The position numbers and the translations under genes were made by a program. 64,000 nt of DNA. Origin: Sympetrum striolatum. Taxonomy: Eukaryota; Arthropoda; Insecta; Odonata; Libellulidae. Where the stretch lies: contig OX388349.1 of NCBI GenBank assembly GCA_947579665.1, positions 77,132,841-77,196,840 of the forward strand. Reading direction: 5' to 3'. Below the pieces are notes generated by a model. It made no database searches. It was not told the origin of the DNA and worked only from the letters and a program-made list of their open reading frames with translations. Positions 35,544 through 48,433 of the stretch are shown here, piece after piece. The stretch's first letter is position 1. Each line of letters starts with the position of its first letter.

Positions 35544-36199
35544 AAATTGAATCCCTCCCCTGGACTGCAACCTTGTCGTGGTGGAAAGGGCTTACGTGTC
35601 CCTATGACCTAAAGAGCTGGACTGGCTGTAAAATAGTTCCTGGTAGGGTCACTCATGCCAGAAAGATCAATAGGTAGGGGCCAGACGAAAGGTAGTCCAC
35701 GCACCGTCTGTACCTCAGTGAGGTGGCTGCAAAGGCGTCTGTTCCCCAGAGGGGAGGCCATAATGATTGTTGGTGTCACGGTAAAAAACACCGTTGAGGA
35801 AGGCAACGGGAGACCACCTCGACTACTTATCCCAGGCCATGATGCACAACCATAATAATATTGGTACTGGCAAAGGGACTCAGCCTTCTAGGATGAGTAT
35901 CATGCCCGGCAGTGATGGGAGTAAGGCCATCTCGGTCGTCATTCCACGAAACCCTTAACTTGGATGATAAGTGATTAATTGATATCATATCATCATTTAC
36001 ACAAGGAACGACAATAAAGGTTGCAATCGAGGGCAGTATTCAGGGGAAAAACAGAGGGGAAGACAGAAGATGTTGGATGACATAAGGGGTGGGGATAAAT
36101 ATAAGGATATGACGGAGATGGCGATTCATAGGGATTTTTGATTGTGCCGAACCAACCGAAAGGTAGAAGAACACTTATGAATGAATGAATAAATTGAAT
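35544..36199 (+). mobile_element. Internally deleted LINE (RTE-like) with target-site duplication
   Basis: A 638-bp element (35,553-36,190) is flanked by an identical 9-bp direct repeat, AAATTGAAT (35,544-35,552 and 36,191-36,199). It begins with the conserved LINE leader CAACCTTGTCGTGGTGG and runs through a leader frame ending ...EEGNGRPPRLLIPGHDA to the sequence ACACAAGGAACGACAA (35,999-36,014). That same sequence precedes the endonuclease start in the 30.7-kb copy. It then jumps directly to the last codons of the reverse-transcriptase ORF (36,019-36,180: RGRQKMLDDIRGGDKYKDM...) and ends in a (TGAA)n tail. Endonuclease and RT domains are missing. It is non-autonomous and would depend on enzymes supplied by full-length relatives. 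Confidence 0.85.
36019..36180 (+). pseudogene. LINE reverse-transcriptase C-terminal fragment
   Basis: This is the coding remnant inside the deleted element. QRGRQKMLDDIRGGDKYKD is the basic RGR(P/Q)...DDI(R/K)xGxxYxxM motif found at the end of RTE-like reverse transcriptases. A tryptophan position usual after the ...HRDF motif is TGA (36,139-36,141), while the same frame continues ...TNRKVEEHL to the terminal TGA at 36,178. It is not functional alone. Confidence 0.8.
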
Positions 36200-36311
36200 A
36201 AATTTACAAACCACTTTAAATGTGGATTTAATAAGATTCCTTTTCTTCCACAAGGAAAAGATATTGGATAATCATGCACATATCCAATGGCGTGCAGAAA
36301 CGTCCCAAAGA

Positions 36312-36368
36312 AATTCCAGGGTTCGCTTCCCGACCCCGTCAAGCTTTCTTCTAGTCCGTTTTTCCATG
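36312..36368 (+). repeat. SINE-like fragment related to the 9.8-kb unit
   Basis: CCAGGGTTCGCTTCCCGACC contains a B box (GGTTCGCTTCC, 36,320-36,330). After 14 bases it is followed by TTCTTCTAGTCCGTTTTTCC, matching the tail of the insertion at 9,567-9,898. No A box is recognisable upstream, so this is a 5'-truncated or degenerate copy. Confidence 0.5.
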
Positions 36369-37326
36369 GAAATGTTTTATTTTCCAAGTGAAATCGAGGG
36401 TGAATTATTAAAGCAATAGATTGTTTAAAGAGCAACTACTCCATGTCAACAAGGCAATGGGTCAACTAAAGCATTATACTATTTTAGTTGTAAAATCTCA
36501 CTTTTCAGATTAATTTTATTTTCATTCCTTTAGTAATACTGTGGGAATTAGTGTTCAGAATAATAATTTGACGTTTTATTTCGTCGTAACACTCTTTAAC
36601 AGCCGCCGCTTATATTTTAATCTTCAAGATACCGCGTACTTTCAGTACATTACCGTTTCATAGTTCGAAATCTCTTCGTAAGGTATTGATCCTTGATTCA
36701 ATTAATACGTTTTATCCGTCGACACCCACGGAGGCCACATTAATCTGATCATCAGCACTTTCACCTCTTCGTTCGTGACCTTCGTGAGGCCGAGGAACAA
36801 TTTATCAGACAATTATTCCAAATAAACCTTTCATTCCCAGCTCTTAGCTTTAATTTTTTCTCTTGTTTTATTTTTTCCCAACTGCTCGTTTAAAATGAAG
36901 AATGAAGTTGGAGGAAGAGAACCAGTTTAAAAATGGATCGGGAATTCTTTTATCGGTCACAAACGCGCTCTCCGTTTTGTTGTTTGAATTTGTCGAGTCA
37001 TAAGAGCGATGGAAGTGTACAATACAATGCAATATAGGGATAGTTGTGGCGAAGTGTTTTCAGAAAAATTAGATATGCCAACTTCTAATTGAGTTATGCC
37101 TTAAAATATCCATGTGGTAAATTGAAAATATGAATTGATGGTCAAATTTGGTATTAGGTTTTACTTTATTTTTATAGAGATAAAATGATAATAATGAGCA
37201 CAATGAAGTGTTTTATTTGCCCGTTTAAAGGTATCGAGATAATAGTAATAATATCTTCTCTAATGGGAGCAGGAAGATCCCAATTGCATCCATTTCAATA
37301 ATTATTTTTATTCACAAGGAAAATAC
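36369..37326. other. No gene recognised
   Basis: AT-rich with a slightly GC-richer stretch at 36,590-36,830. No ORF of note and no repeat was identified. Confidence 0.5.
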
Positions 37327-37423
37327 CATTCCCTAGCCAGAAAAATCCGACTAGCCGGAATTCGAAACCGTGACCATGGCAATAGAGTGTTAGCACGCTA
37401 ACCACTCAGGCACCGCAGCCGAC
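37327..37423 (-). mobile_element. tRNA-derived SINE-like head, minus strand
   Basis: Read on the minus strand from 37,423, the A box TGCCTGAGTGGTT is the complement of 37,400-37,412, and the B box GGTTTCGAATTCC is the complement of 37,357-37,369. After the head comes the complement of 37,327-37,356 (CATTCCCT...AAAATCCGACTAGCCGG), which aligns with 21,781-21,810 with one gap. The two loci therefore belong to one SINE-like family. The tRNA fold is degenerate, so this is not called a functional tRNA gene. Confidence 0.6.
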
Positions 37424-40400
37424 AAAAGATCATTTTTATCTCTATCATTTTCAGTCTAACTAAAGTATTATAAAAATTCACTTTTTTAGCGTAAATTTTT
37501 ATTCATATCCATTTAGATTTGGGCAATCTACTGGTCAGGAATTAATGAGATCAGGTTCACTAAATCTCTTTTGCAATCTCTAAACATTTTACATTGAGAA
37601 GCAATTAAAGTACAAAATTTCTCCAACCTACATTATGGGTTGTATTAGATATAATTGAATGATAGTTCTCTTTCCTTTCTTTAGTTTTGATTAAAAACAA
37701 TTGTTTAAAAACGTAACGTAATTAAAAATGCAGATAACATAGTAAGATTTATATATTAACGAAGAGTATACGGGACTTCTACAATGATTCGTAGCAATAA
37801 GAGAAAGATATTGGTTCATTCGATGATTCCCAATGAAGCATTAGTCTGTTTGAGTTCATATCACACTTTTCGATGATAAATGTTTCAGAACGAAGTCATC
37901 TTTTAATATATGGATTGAAGATCCTGATTTTTAAATGAATTAAATGAAGTAGTTTTAATTCATATTTTTAAGATATTTATAATTTTTACGTAGGGAACGG
38001 AATGATCCAAACTGACTTACTTTCTTAGGGAAGTGATACTCATAGTTAATAAGATAGTTTGAAATTTATGGCACGAGTACTCCAAGCACTAATTTATTTT
38101 TTTTCCATCGAGATTTACCTCGTGCTAAAATCCCCGTAAGGGGAGCAGTTTGAAAAATTTACATCCGGTGAAGCTCAAGGTTTTCCATATCCTATGTTAA
38201 GGATCAAGGAGATGTTGTTCGGACTCGATACTCACAAGTTATTTCACTGTTCTCTGGGAGGTTGTTGCGAAAGAGAAGGGTTGGGCAACGTCGAAGCATA
38301 AGCCTCGTGTTCTTTATGAAAAAACACGTCCGAATCACGGCCGTGACTTTCACTCTCAGAGGAGATTCGGGGGATTTCGTCTCCTTGCGGTTCCATTGCG
38401 GAGAATGTGTTTCCCTCCAATTATCGTAGCCATGGTTACGACAACGGTGCCAATTCGAGCAAATCCTAAGCCCCATTTCGCATTCGCCAGCTGCGAGAGA
38501 TATCCTGCGGTCGGAGATATATCTCTGCCATCTCTTGCTCGTCGCCCTTACTATTTTAACTTTGCTCGGTTTCTGTACACGTTTCCTTAGTATTATAGCC
38601 ATGGAGCTATAAGGAGCTTATAGGAACGATGATAAACGATAATGTTAGCGAAACGCAATAAACTACCGATATGCACCTTTGAAAATTAAGCTCTTAACAT
38701 AATATAATTAAAATAATATACTCTCTATGTATATTTATGTGTTGGGAATTTTTTCTTTTTGAGACAAACTTGCCTTAGTAACGATTAATCGTTACATTTA
38801 GCATTTTATTTTCATTATTACCGGGTTAATAACTAAGTATTGATTGACGTAAATGGTATTTCGTATGAGTTGCATTAGAGTAAATCGATAAATCTTGAAA
38901 AGAAACTGATTGGAATTAAACATCAAATACCATTTTCTCAATCTATTACCGTAATGAATTTAAAATGACGGATTATCTAATTTATTCATATTACCTCTCA
39001 TTTAATTTTACCCCAAACTTAATTATGTTATTGTTATTTTAAGGTTAATTAAACTCTGATGTATCTTTACCCAGGAAATCACAAATACAAAATTTTGAAT
39101 TAAATTGTACGTAAAATTATTCCAAAGATAATTAAAATTTAAGCATCTTTGCCAAAATAATACACTACAATATGTTTTTTCTTTGTTAATTATATTTTCT
39201 AAGTATTGAAACGTCTTATTGCATACTACAAATAAAAATGAAGCTCTTTTTATTTTTAACTACCCCAGATTTTCTACTCCTAAATATTCTTAATAATAAC
39301 ACGGAATTATGGCAACGTACTCGTAAATGAAAACATAATGGTTAAAACTTTTCCTGTCTTTGATTGATATTGGATGTGTGCTTTCAGTTAAACCAAATGG
39401 CCTTCGACTCTGATTTGGTCCCGAATTCGATGTTGTTGCCATTTCCGGAAATTGTGGAAAGTGGGGCAGGTATGAAAATGCATAACGCTAACAAATTAAT
39501 CTTTAGCAATAGTAATAATCAGCATAATAGAAATAGTAAGCCTAAGAACGTTTTCGTCTCAATCCTGAACGTGAATTAACTGTCGATCAACTCATTTCTG
39601 TCAAATCCCATTACAGGAATTGTATGCTCCCAACTACGGGTGGTATCTATCATCAGTAAAATCACTGCAGTGGATGTAAACACAGCTATCAAAATGTCTT
39701 TCTTTTAGAAAAAGAGCGAATGAATGGTAAATATTGCTGTAGCGTTATTATTTTCCTAAGGCCCCGTCAATCTTTGCCTTTTATACTCGTAGAGTATCTT
39801 GTAATGTGTCGGACTTTAGAATATCTTCTTTTACAAGTCACCAAAATTGGATGAAATGAAATAAGCCGATACCAAGCACAAAAGCTCTCCGTATTTCTAC
39901 ACAAAAACTTTCTTTGGAATCCACCACATTGTCACCTATTTCCCACTGCTTCTTTACCTGAAAATTAACTAAAGGATATTCTGCAAGAGACATAAATACA
40001 ATGACGTCATGGCTCTAGGCATCTTCCCTGTGGGAACGTACTTAACGTAGACGCTCGGAAACTTTAATTAAAGATTTAGTGATATGTAGGTCGGAATGGC
40101 CTTACGAAGTAAACTTAGGCTAACGGATGAAGAGTTGGATAGCGGACATTTGACAGCGGACAAGGCTACCAAAAGATTCTCTATCGAACATAAATATTAA
40201 AACTATAAAATGTTAAAAAGAGTTTGAAGCTCTTTGAAATTCATTACTCTGCTCAGTACAAGTAGAAAACTAGTTTTTTATGCTAAAAGATGAATCAGCA
40301 CCTCGAAGAATCTTTAATGTTTCCTTAAAAACACGAGCGAGGCAAATTAAAACCCTTCATTTCCTTTGAGATGAGTCTCCTAGATTATTAATTAATAGCT

Positions 40401-42000
40401 GAAAGTTTAATGAGTGATTTTATGAATTAAACCTAATAAAAGGATACGTTCTTTGATAGATTAAATGTCCTCAACCTTTTATAGACTGAATGAATGCAAT
40501 AAAAGGTATTTTGGGATTAATATTTGCTGGTGAATGGGAAAATTGAGAAAATGTAGGAAGCCGTTGATGCTGCATTCTGGTTTAAATGATCGAGAAATAG
40601 AATGATGTAGAATGAAGAAAGGGATTAATAGCTCTGAATCTCCAATCAGAGTCGCCAAAAACAAAAAATTATATTTTTAGTTGAAAATAATTTCAAAATT
40701 TATTTTCGAGCCGCGCGCGGTCACTTGGTCTTATATATACTCTTCTCTTCATTTGCAGAAGCCGTTAATTTTAATAATTTGAATGTCGCCACTTGGTTTT
40801 CTTACCAAATTGTATCGATATAATCAAATAAATAATAATAAATATGTACTCATTAGTATTTTTATTATACACAATCGATTGTGACGTTTATTTAACAATA
40901 ATAATGGAAAACAGTTAACCTTTTCTGTGTCCTTAATGAAAAAGGGCACTTTATTGACATGATAGGCAGTGTAGCCAAATATTTTCATTTATTAGCAGTA
41001 TGAACATTAAAGACAATGTTAATTAATATTTTATTTGATGTAATGGGCATAAAACTACTTTTTCATACCTCGATATTTGTCGGTTCAGAAAACAAATATT
41101 GTCTCACATCTCTTGACTCGGCTGTAGCGCATGTAGTACATCGGTCCTTTGGGATGAGACAATCTCGATTTGACATGTACGATAACTGCCGATCCCCAGA
41201 CGGGAATTTTTCCATCCTCTGCCAGCAAATGGCACCGAAGGAAATGTGAATCTGTGATCGAATGCATTCCTTTGGTGGATTTGAGGGTCGGTTGTAATTA
41301 TTTGTGACCGGAATTCCTTGTCAAGTATTATAAATGATTTGCCAATTAAAATTCTGCTCCTTTATTCTCCTTCAGTCATTTACAATTGTTCAGCCATTTT
41401 ATGAATGACTCATTTCCATGGAAAATCCTTAATCTTTTCACGCCACTCCTTAATATGTTTGATTATTAAGCAGTTCCTTGCGTAGACAAGCAGCATCTCG
41501 TTTGTTTTGGTAGAAACTGCGTCTAACGTACAGTTTGTAAACATTAACCTTATTCGTCTTCCAAATTGCACTACGATTGACTTCTATAGACTATACTCTT
41601 CTTTGCCTATATTTTTAAAGGGCTTAGAAATCTTCTGCTACTTACTAATACCTTAATTCTCAGGAAATGTAAGCGTTTAATTTTTAAAAATTTGTTTAGA
41701 TTAAACCTGAAGGTGTGTTTTTCACTTTACCAACAGCTTGTAAAATTTAGTTGTATGGCACGAAGAAAACATTTATGGCATAATTTAAATTAACTATGTC
41801 AAAATTTGTGTTCATATTCGCAAAGAAAAATTATCCTTCATCTTTTATGGATATTTACCACCAATAATGTCTGAGATAAATAATCACCCATAATCAGAGT
41901 ATATCTACAACTTATTCAAGATTATTATTACAATTGCACAACAAGAAGATTAAAAATCAATATATACATAGTCCTTATCTTATTACACAGTTTAAATTGA
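37424..42000. other. No gene recognised
   Basis: Mostly strongly AT-rich. The 38,200-38,620 stretch is GC-richer, and its minus strand holds a 132-codon ORF (38,204-38,602) with many basic residues but no recognisable family. No RNA gene or repeat was found. Confidence 0.5.
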
Positions 42001-42157
42001 GGGGTAAACACTATACCTGTCAGGCATTTGCCCACGGAGGGAGGGAAACCCCTCGGAAAACCTCCCTCTGAATGAAGTCAAGACATAGACATAATATAAA
42101 ATTTACGAATATTATCCCATCCCATTAAAAAAAAAATCAAAAGAATTACAAAAGCTA

Positions 42158-42431
42158 TTACAATGTATTTAACTTCGCCTTGAAGGTACGCACTTGGGAA
42201 GGAAATGGCTCAAATATACCTGCAAGGAGAGCGTTCTATTGATCTATTGTTCTATTAAGGAAGGAGAATTTAGCAATACTAGTCATTTGAGAGGGAGGGT
42301 CAATTTTATAACTATGGTCTTTACTGCTTAAATAAGTGAGGTTTTTAATTCTTCTCTTAATATCTGCCCATGCTGTCTTGACTGTACAAGTTTCCTAACC
42401 TGTAAACTTTCCTTCTGTTTTCTAAAGTTTC
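42158..42431 (-). pseudogene. Non-LTR retrotransposon reverse-transcriptase C-terminus (relic)
   Basis: On the minus strand from 42,431, ETLENRRKVYRLGNLYS can be read. After a frameshift near 42,375 comes ADIKRRIKNLTYL, then KIDPPSQMTSIAKFSFLNRT, then IDQ-stop-NALLAGIFE, ending VRTFKAKLNTL and TAA at 42,158-42,160. The order L[EQ]xRRKxxRL, then SFxxRTIxxWNxLP, then FKxKL is the classic C-terminus of jockey/CR1/L2-type LINE reverse transcriptases. The conserved tryptophan of the WN motif is TAG here. This is a different LINE type from the RTE-like copies at 30 and 36 kb. The likely 3' UTR continues leftward to about 42,000. It is dead: one frameshift and one stop. Confidence 0.75.
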
Positions 42432-45307
42432 CCGTGAATGTGCAGTAGAACTGGGCTAAATTATGTAACACATACATTTCCATAAAAACTCCCGACCCTA
42501 GGTTTGGGTAGTAAATTTATCACGGTTTCTAAGCAATAAACAAAAAAGAATAGAACGATTAACAGGCATACTAAAAAAAGAATTCTAAAGTAGTTGACTT
42601 TGACATTCTAGCTGCGCTCTTCGTATAAATTAACATATAAAAAATTTGAAAAATCTAGTAACCCAAAAGAACAATTGCTCATTGTTTTGCCTGTTTATAT
42701 GTGCAACAAAGTGCTTTGTCTCGGGAGGTTTGATTCACTGCACCGATTTGCATAAACACGCTGAGTTCCATTCAAGCGCCGCTGATGACTTGCTGAAATG
42801 ACGTTTTATGTAAATAAAAATGATTCGAAGGTCAATCCGTGGGATTATTGTGATTCAGACGTCTGTTTGTTTGCTTTGGCGTAGTGTAAAAGAGTGAATA
42901 TATCTCGAGTCCGCATTTTAGGGGATCTGCTATCAAATCGATGAGTACCTTTGTACTGAAAATGATTTGCAAATTCACTAAAGTTCATTGGTTTTAGGAA
43001 TAAGACACTCGAATAATGCATAAATATAGATCCTTCATCGGAGAAAAATACACCATTGACCCGATAAAGAAAAGAACACTTTCAAAATGTATGATTTATT
43101 TTAAGACTCGTGTTTTTAGCCTTGGGATTATTTTCAGCCTGTCACAACTGTTAAGATACTATGCGTATATTAATACACTTGAGAACTTGTAAGATTCTAA
43201 TTATACGTATGATATACACGAACAATCAGAAATTAAATACATTAATAAACACAATTAGCACCAAAGGAGGGTCAATATTTATTTGCAGATCGCTGTTACT
43301 CTAGCATAAATATCAATGAGGTGGTCAGATAAGGACCAACGGGTGAAAAAACGTTAATTTGCCCCTTTCTGCAAAATTGCACCGATAAAAATGTGAACCC
43401 TTGAAGAAACTTTTCTCGTCACTTATTTAATTCAAAACTCTGAAAGAAGCTATGATTCATGGATGTAAGAAAATTATTTAATGTATGAATATATTTAAAC
43501 TGGTAGCATGTGTTTTGTAACATGCTGGTTGTAGTAAAAATTGAATGCACCAATTTAGAATTATAATATTACATGGAGCCAAACTTTCCATTGCTCTAAG
43601 TGTATATGTGCTTTTTAACAAAAAATACTAATAGGTTTCGAGAGTTTAATACCTTTTACTCATCCGGAAATTCGATACTTCTTGAATTTTTAATTGAATA
43701 TATATCGCAGCGTTGTTTTCGATTTAAAGATATATTTATGTGACTTTTTGCTGCCGAAACTAGTTAATTTTAAGAGGATTACTAAAGATATTGGAAGTAT
43801 GATTAAGAAAGAAGTAAACAGTTTGTGGAATTTGAAATATTTTATCGCATTCGGAACAATCACAAATCGAATAAAATCCATGATTATCCAAGAGGAATAT
43901 TATTTATTCTTTAATCTCTTAAGATTTCCTACTTTTCACTTTCATCTATTTTCAGAATATTTATTTATTAGTAACTCGATTAATTAAAACAAATTGTCTC
44001 AATCAACAAAATATACTGTAAGGATAATTTCTTTACAAGAATTAAATAACCCGTAATCATTTATATGCGTTTTCAATTCCAATTTATGTTCCACCGAAAA
44101 AATACGAAGTGACAACTTTTATAAGGAATTACCATAAAATTTTTATTCAACCCGCAAATATCTAGATTGTTAATAGGTTGGATAAGTGAATGGTGATCAG
44201 AAAATTTCCATTTGGAACAATTCTGAGGGTTGTGAGCCTGCTTTTGTTTTCACCTTTCGAATAACAAGATAAAGAAGGGTGCAATGTACTTATTCCAAAC
44301 TGCAAGGAAGGATGGGGATCTTCAATCGTGAAAGGTTTCAAATACACATTTTTCGCACTTCCGCTTAATTCCCCCTTTTCCTCAGTTTTCCAGGTCAGAA
44401 GAAGAAAGAAAGAACGATATGCAGAGGCAGTTTTTTCCTCAATTTTTTCTGATTTTAAAATTCCGTTTCAAGCAGGTCATTCTACCTTTGCAAGTACGGT
44501 TAAAATGTATTCCAAGTGCCGCAGTGCATTGTCTCTGAGGTTTTATCTCATTTTTGAAAGCAAATCCCTTCTCCCGTGGAAAATCCTGCAGACATGGTGT
44601 TACTTACCTCAAACAGGTTTCCGTTGAAGGATGTGACGGACTGTCATCCACTGTTGGCTCCTCAGTGACGAAATCCTCGCCTGTGTTGAATGTCTTACCT
44701 GCAGTCTCTTGTAATCACTCATTGGTGCATCTAAATTCTCACAGAAAGGAGAGCAACTGGAATGCAGTCTCAAGAAAAAGAGGAGTGAGTAATACATCTG
44801 CATACGAGTAGCACAGATAACTATGACGTCCAGGCATTTTGGGTCCGAATTTAACTTAAAAAGGTGCATTTTTTGCAAATCGGGGAAACAAAAAAATAAA
44901 ACAAAGAGAGAAATATCTTCTCGGGACACTGTCCGATTTTCTGTATTGTTTTTTTCGATAAAATAACAATGAAATATAATCTCTCTCCAGCAATTGCCTT
45001 CTTGGATTTTTAAAAACTTCTTACGATGATTTTTGTTGCTTAAAATTGTACTACTACGATAAAAATTATGAAATTTTTATTTTTTTAAATACTCATCAAA
45101 GACGAGGATATGATTTTTCAAATTTCTTCTTCTCAATGGTACCGGCTTTAAAGCTCTAATTTGGAAAAAAATGTGTAAATCACCGCTAGTTATGCTTATA
45201 AATCAACAACAAGGTATAATTAAAAAAATTAAATAATTTTTAAAATTAATTAAAAACTATTTGTCAGAATATATGATTCCATTTGGCGCAAAAATATGTA
45301 GCAGGTT
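42432..45307. other. No gene recognised
   Basis: No upstream LINE coding sequence could be read beyond 42,431. A small hairpin AGCATGT/ACATGCT lies at 43,505-43,526. ORFs of 97-106 codons at 43,694-43,987 and 44,328-44,929 overlap on opposite strands and have no motif. Confidence 0.5.
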
Positions 45308-45528
45308 GGACCAAGGGAGGGTCATTTTGCGTCCACCGCCTATTTCCGCTCTCATTACAATGCTTTAAAAAACTTACAATATACATTAACATATAGTTAT
45401 CTTTAGCAACTTATATTTGACAATGGAGTGAAGTTGTAACACTGTATAACACGATTCAGTTCTTAAAATATTAAAAAAAGATGAGTGATGGACATTTTTT
45501 AGCCCTCCCTTGGTCCTTTAAGGGTTAA
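45308..45528. mobile_element. Possible piggyBac-like remnant
   Basis: An inverted 14-mer pair, GGACCAAGGGAGGG (45,308-45,321) and CCCTCCCTTGGTCC (45,503-45,516), brackets a 181-bp AT-rich interior. On the right the repeat is followed by TTTAAGGG and then TTAA (45,525-45,528), which read from outside is TTAA-CCCTTAAAGG, the style of piggyBac ends. The left side lacks a matching CCC...TTAA end, so it may be degraded or the 14-mer may be subterminal. Confidence 0.4.
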
Positions 45529-48130
45529 GAATAGAACAAAACCCTTCTTACTTATCGAGGAGGTACCTAAGATATAATACTGAACCTTCACTTCAACGGA
45601 CTAACAACGATAAATACTCATTTTAGAATAGGATTTTGTAGAGAAATGGAACGCCATTCCTGCAAGTATCAACGATTCTTCTCGGATGCATACATTTATT
45701 ACGAAGCTGAATGAAAAGAATTTGCCAATTTTGGATAGGTTTGCGGGATATCCTGGTTGTGTAGCTGATTGATATTTTATATTGACAGGACTGGACAGTG
45801 TTTAAAGGACTTTGAGTTGTGTTTTCCTATGTCAGAGGTAAGTTTTCTAATCTGTTTTCCCCGTCATTGTGCAAAATCCTGAAAGATATCGTGTTTCCCA
45901 TTGCAATAGATACTTTATAAGATTTATTCTTCATTGATGATTCTTAACTATGCATTATGATTTTCAATAAGTTTCATGTTTACAGGTATGTGTTTCATTC
46001 CCAAGAATGTGCTGTGTAATGCATACCCACAGCAACCTGATCCTGCATCTACTCCTAATTGATTTATGTAATAAATTACTGAACCCCAATATTCATGAAG
46101 CCGCATGTTTACCAGCCATTTATATGCGTATTTTTAATCATTTATTGTACTTGATCAAACCACATACCGCGAAATGGTATGTAAATATTTAATTCGTTGA
46201 CGAAGCTGTCAGCCAGTTCATTGCATTTCAAATATTTTGAATATGTTTTGAGCTCGGTAGCATTTACTGCAAACAGTTATGCCCGTAATAGGCCAATAAA
46301 TTAAGACCCCCTAGTCTTTATGTTACATTTTAATTGTTTATTTCTCAAACTTTGAATAGGTCGTAGCCGAGCTTCAAGGGACCGAATTCCTTACTCCGAA
46401 TCTCCATCGCGCAGCCTCGCTTTATTGTCCCACTAAAAATAAATCACCAGGAAAATAATAGGTTGGCGTGATCTTTCGCCTCAGCCGCAATTCCATAACA
46501 CACGAGAACATAAAGCCGTCGCCGGATAAAATGTGTTTCGGAGAGCACCCACACCTTCCACAGCGCCACACACCGTCATACCAATGAGATCCCGCAGATA
46601 AAAAAGACATAAGGACTCCGCCAAAGTATCTGTCTCGAAAGCATTTCTCTTCTCTGTTATCGCATCCACATTTCCCGTTCCCTTTTATTATTTTTTCCGG
46701 CAATAAATAACAGGTGACCTCCTTGTTGGCATGTCCCTTAAAAAGAGAGGTCAAGGGTGGAGTCTCAGGGCTTGGTCGGATTAAAATTGGTGAATAAGAC
46801 GTTACTCAGGCGATATATCTGAAAGTAATTATGATGTCTCCGATTGAGATGCGCCTATCGTTTTGAGACGGATGTCAGGTTTATCATGGTGACACAATCT
46901 CAGCTTAATTGAATGTGTGCAAAGATGACAGGTGAAAGTCAATTTGCGATTCTTCGTACATCTCTATGATTGGAAGGAAGAAATAAAGTCTGTATTCGTA
47001 TTTTGCTGTGGAGTTATTCGGAAATTTCAAACCAGAGCACGGATTTACTAGTGAGAATGGTTATGTTAACTAAATATTTATCTTACTGCTGTGTTTTTAT
47101 ATTTATATTTTGCATAAGTGTATGAACTTCAGAACTTTTTTCCCAAGGCTCTTTCTATAAAAAAATTGATTCGTACTATTTTCTATAACTCGATTATTCG
47201 AGTAGATTTTGCATCCTTTTGCGGTATTCCATATTTAGATATTCTTTTTAATCGCAACATCTTGTAGGTAAATGATTTACTTAGGTATTTCTGCCTTATT
47301 ACCCTTATGGCAAGATAATACAAAATTCATTCTTTACAAATCATTCCTTGATCGCAAATGTTAGAAAATTCCAAATTCTAGACTCGGAGATTATTTGAAG
47401 CATATTTTTATCGATTCCTATTTCCGAGATTTTTATGAGAGAATTCATGAATTTACAATCCTTTGAAACTGTAAAAGATTTCGTTTCGAAAAATCATGTG
47501 AAAGACGAAATAGTTTTCCAATCTGAATTATTTGTTTGATAATCTTCGAAGGTTTTCAAAGCACTTGTTCCCTGTCGTGGAAGTTGAGGAAAGCAAATAA
47601 AAGAATTACTAGGGATATCATCGCATGCAAATCCCTTGAGGCAACTCAGCTCCTCGCGTCCCTTCCCTCCGTCTTGCGTCTGCTGGTGTTGCTATTTGCG
47701 ATCTCTTAAGCATCGCGCGATTTGAGATGACCAATTCGCAACCTCTTTTGGGTGTCATCTTGAACATGTGTGGTCACTGTGAGCGATAATCTTTATATTC
47801 TGTTTCTTTATCAGGAAATAAAAAGCGAGTTATTTGCCAGGTAACATCTTACAAGCTTATCGAAACCCTATCTTGATTACTCGTATGAAAGATGGCGTAC
47901 ATATATGAGAGAAAGAGTAATTGACAGAGGCTCTCTGAGCCAATGTATTTTTTCTCAAAACGTCCTCACATAATTGTTTTACTGCTAATGAGATAACTTA
48001 GTTTTTTCCATCTCTTTTTACGCTTGTGTGTGTACAATTTACACGTACATACGCAATGTGTTTTAATTTTAGTTTATTCAATTTGCTATGCCCTTCGTTG
48101 GCAGTATATTAGTGTATACTTGCAGAAGTA
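45529..48130. other. No gene recognised
   Basis: AT-rich apart from 46,380-46,760, where overlapping minus frames (46,422-46,754, 110 codons) are open but unrecognised. Nothing else was seen. Confidence 0.5.
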
Positions 48131-48297
48131 TTCGTTGATTCTCAACGGGGATATTAAATTTCATAAATACCAGTGCAATAACCTGTATCGTAGCACATGC
48201 TTCATAATTGATGATGTATCGCAAATGCCAGTGTTTTCAATTCAATAAACCAGGAAATTTAAGTTAAAATGAAGTCTATAAAGCCGCATCAACTCAA
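48131..48297 (+). repeat. Dispersed repeat family A2, copy 2
   Basis: Direct-orientation match to 16,216-16,381, sharing GTTGATTCTC, GGGGATATTAAATTTCATAA, an ACATGCTTCATA block and GCATCAACTCAAT. The 74-codon ORF that crosses it (48,024-48,248) is therefore most likely repeat-derived and not a gene. Confidence 0.75.
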
Positions 48298-48433
48298 TTT
48301 GTATGTGTTTCAAATTATAATCTTATTCTTAAAATATTTTTTCGTTTTTTAGTTTTGTTAGATTATAATTCTTGCAACATTTTCTTCTTCTTTTTTTCAT
48401 CTTGGTGTATTTTCTCCATTCAAATATATTTGT

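Noticed and set aside
38204..38602. Basic 132-codon minus-strand ORF
   Set aside because: Arginine-rich composition follows from local GC content; no motif was recognised.
44328..44929. Overlapping ORFs of about 100 codons on both strands
   Set aside because: No recognisable motif, overlapping antiparallel frames and no splice-supported structure.
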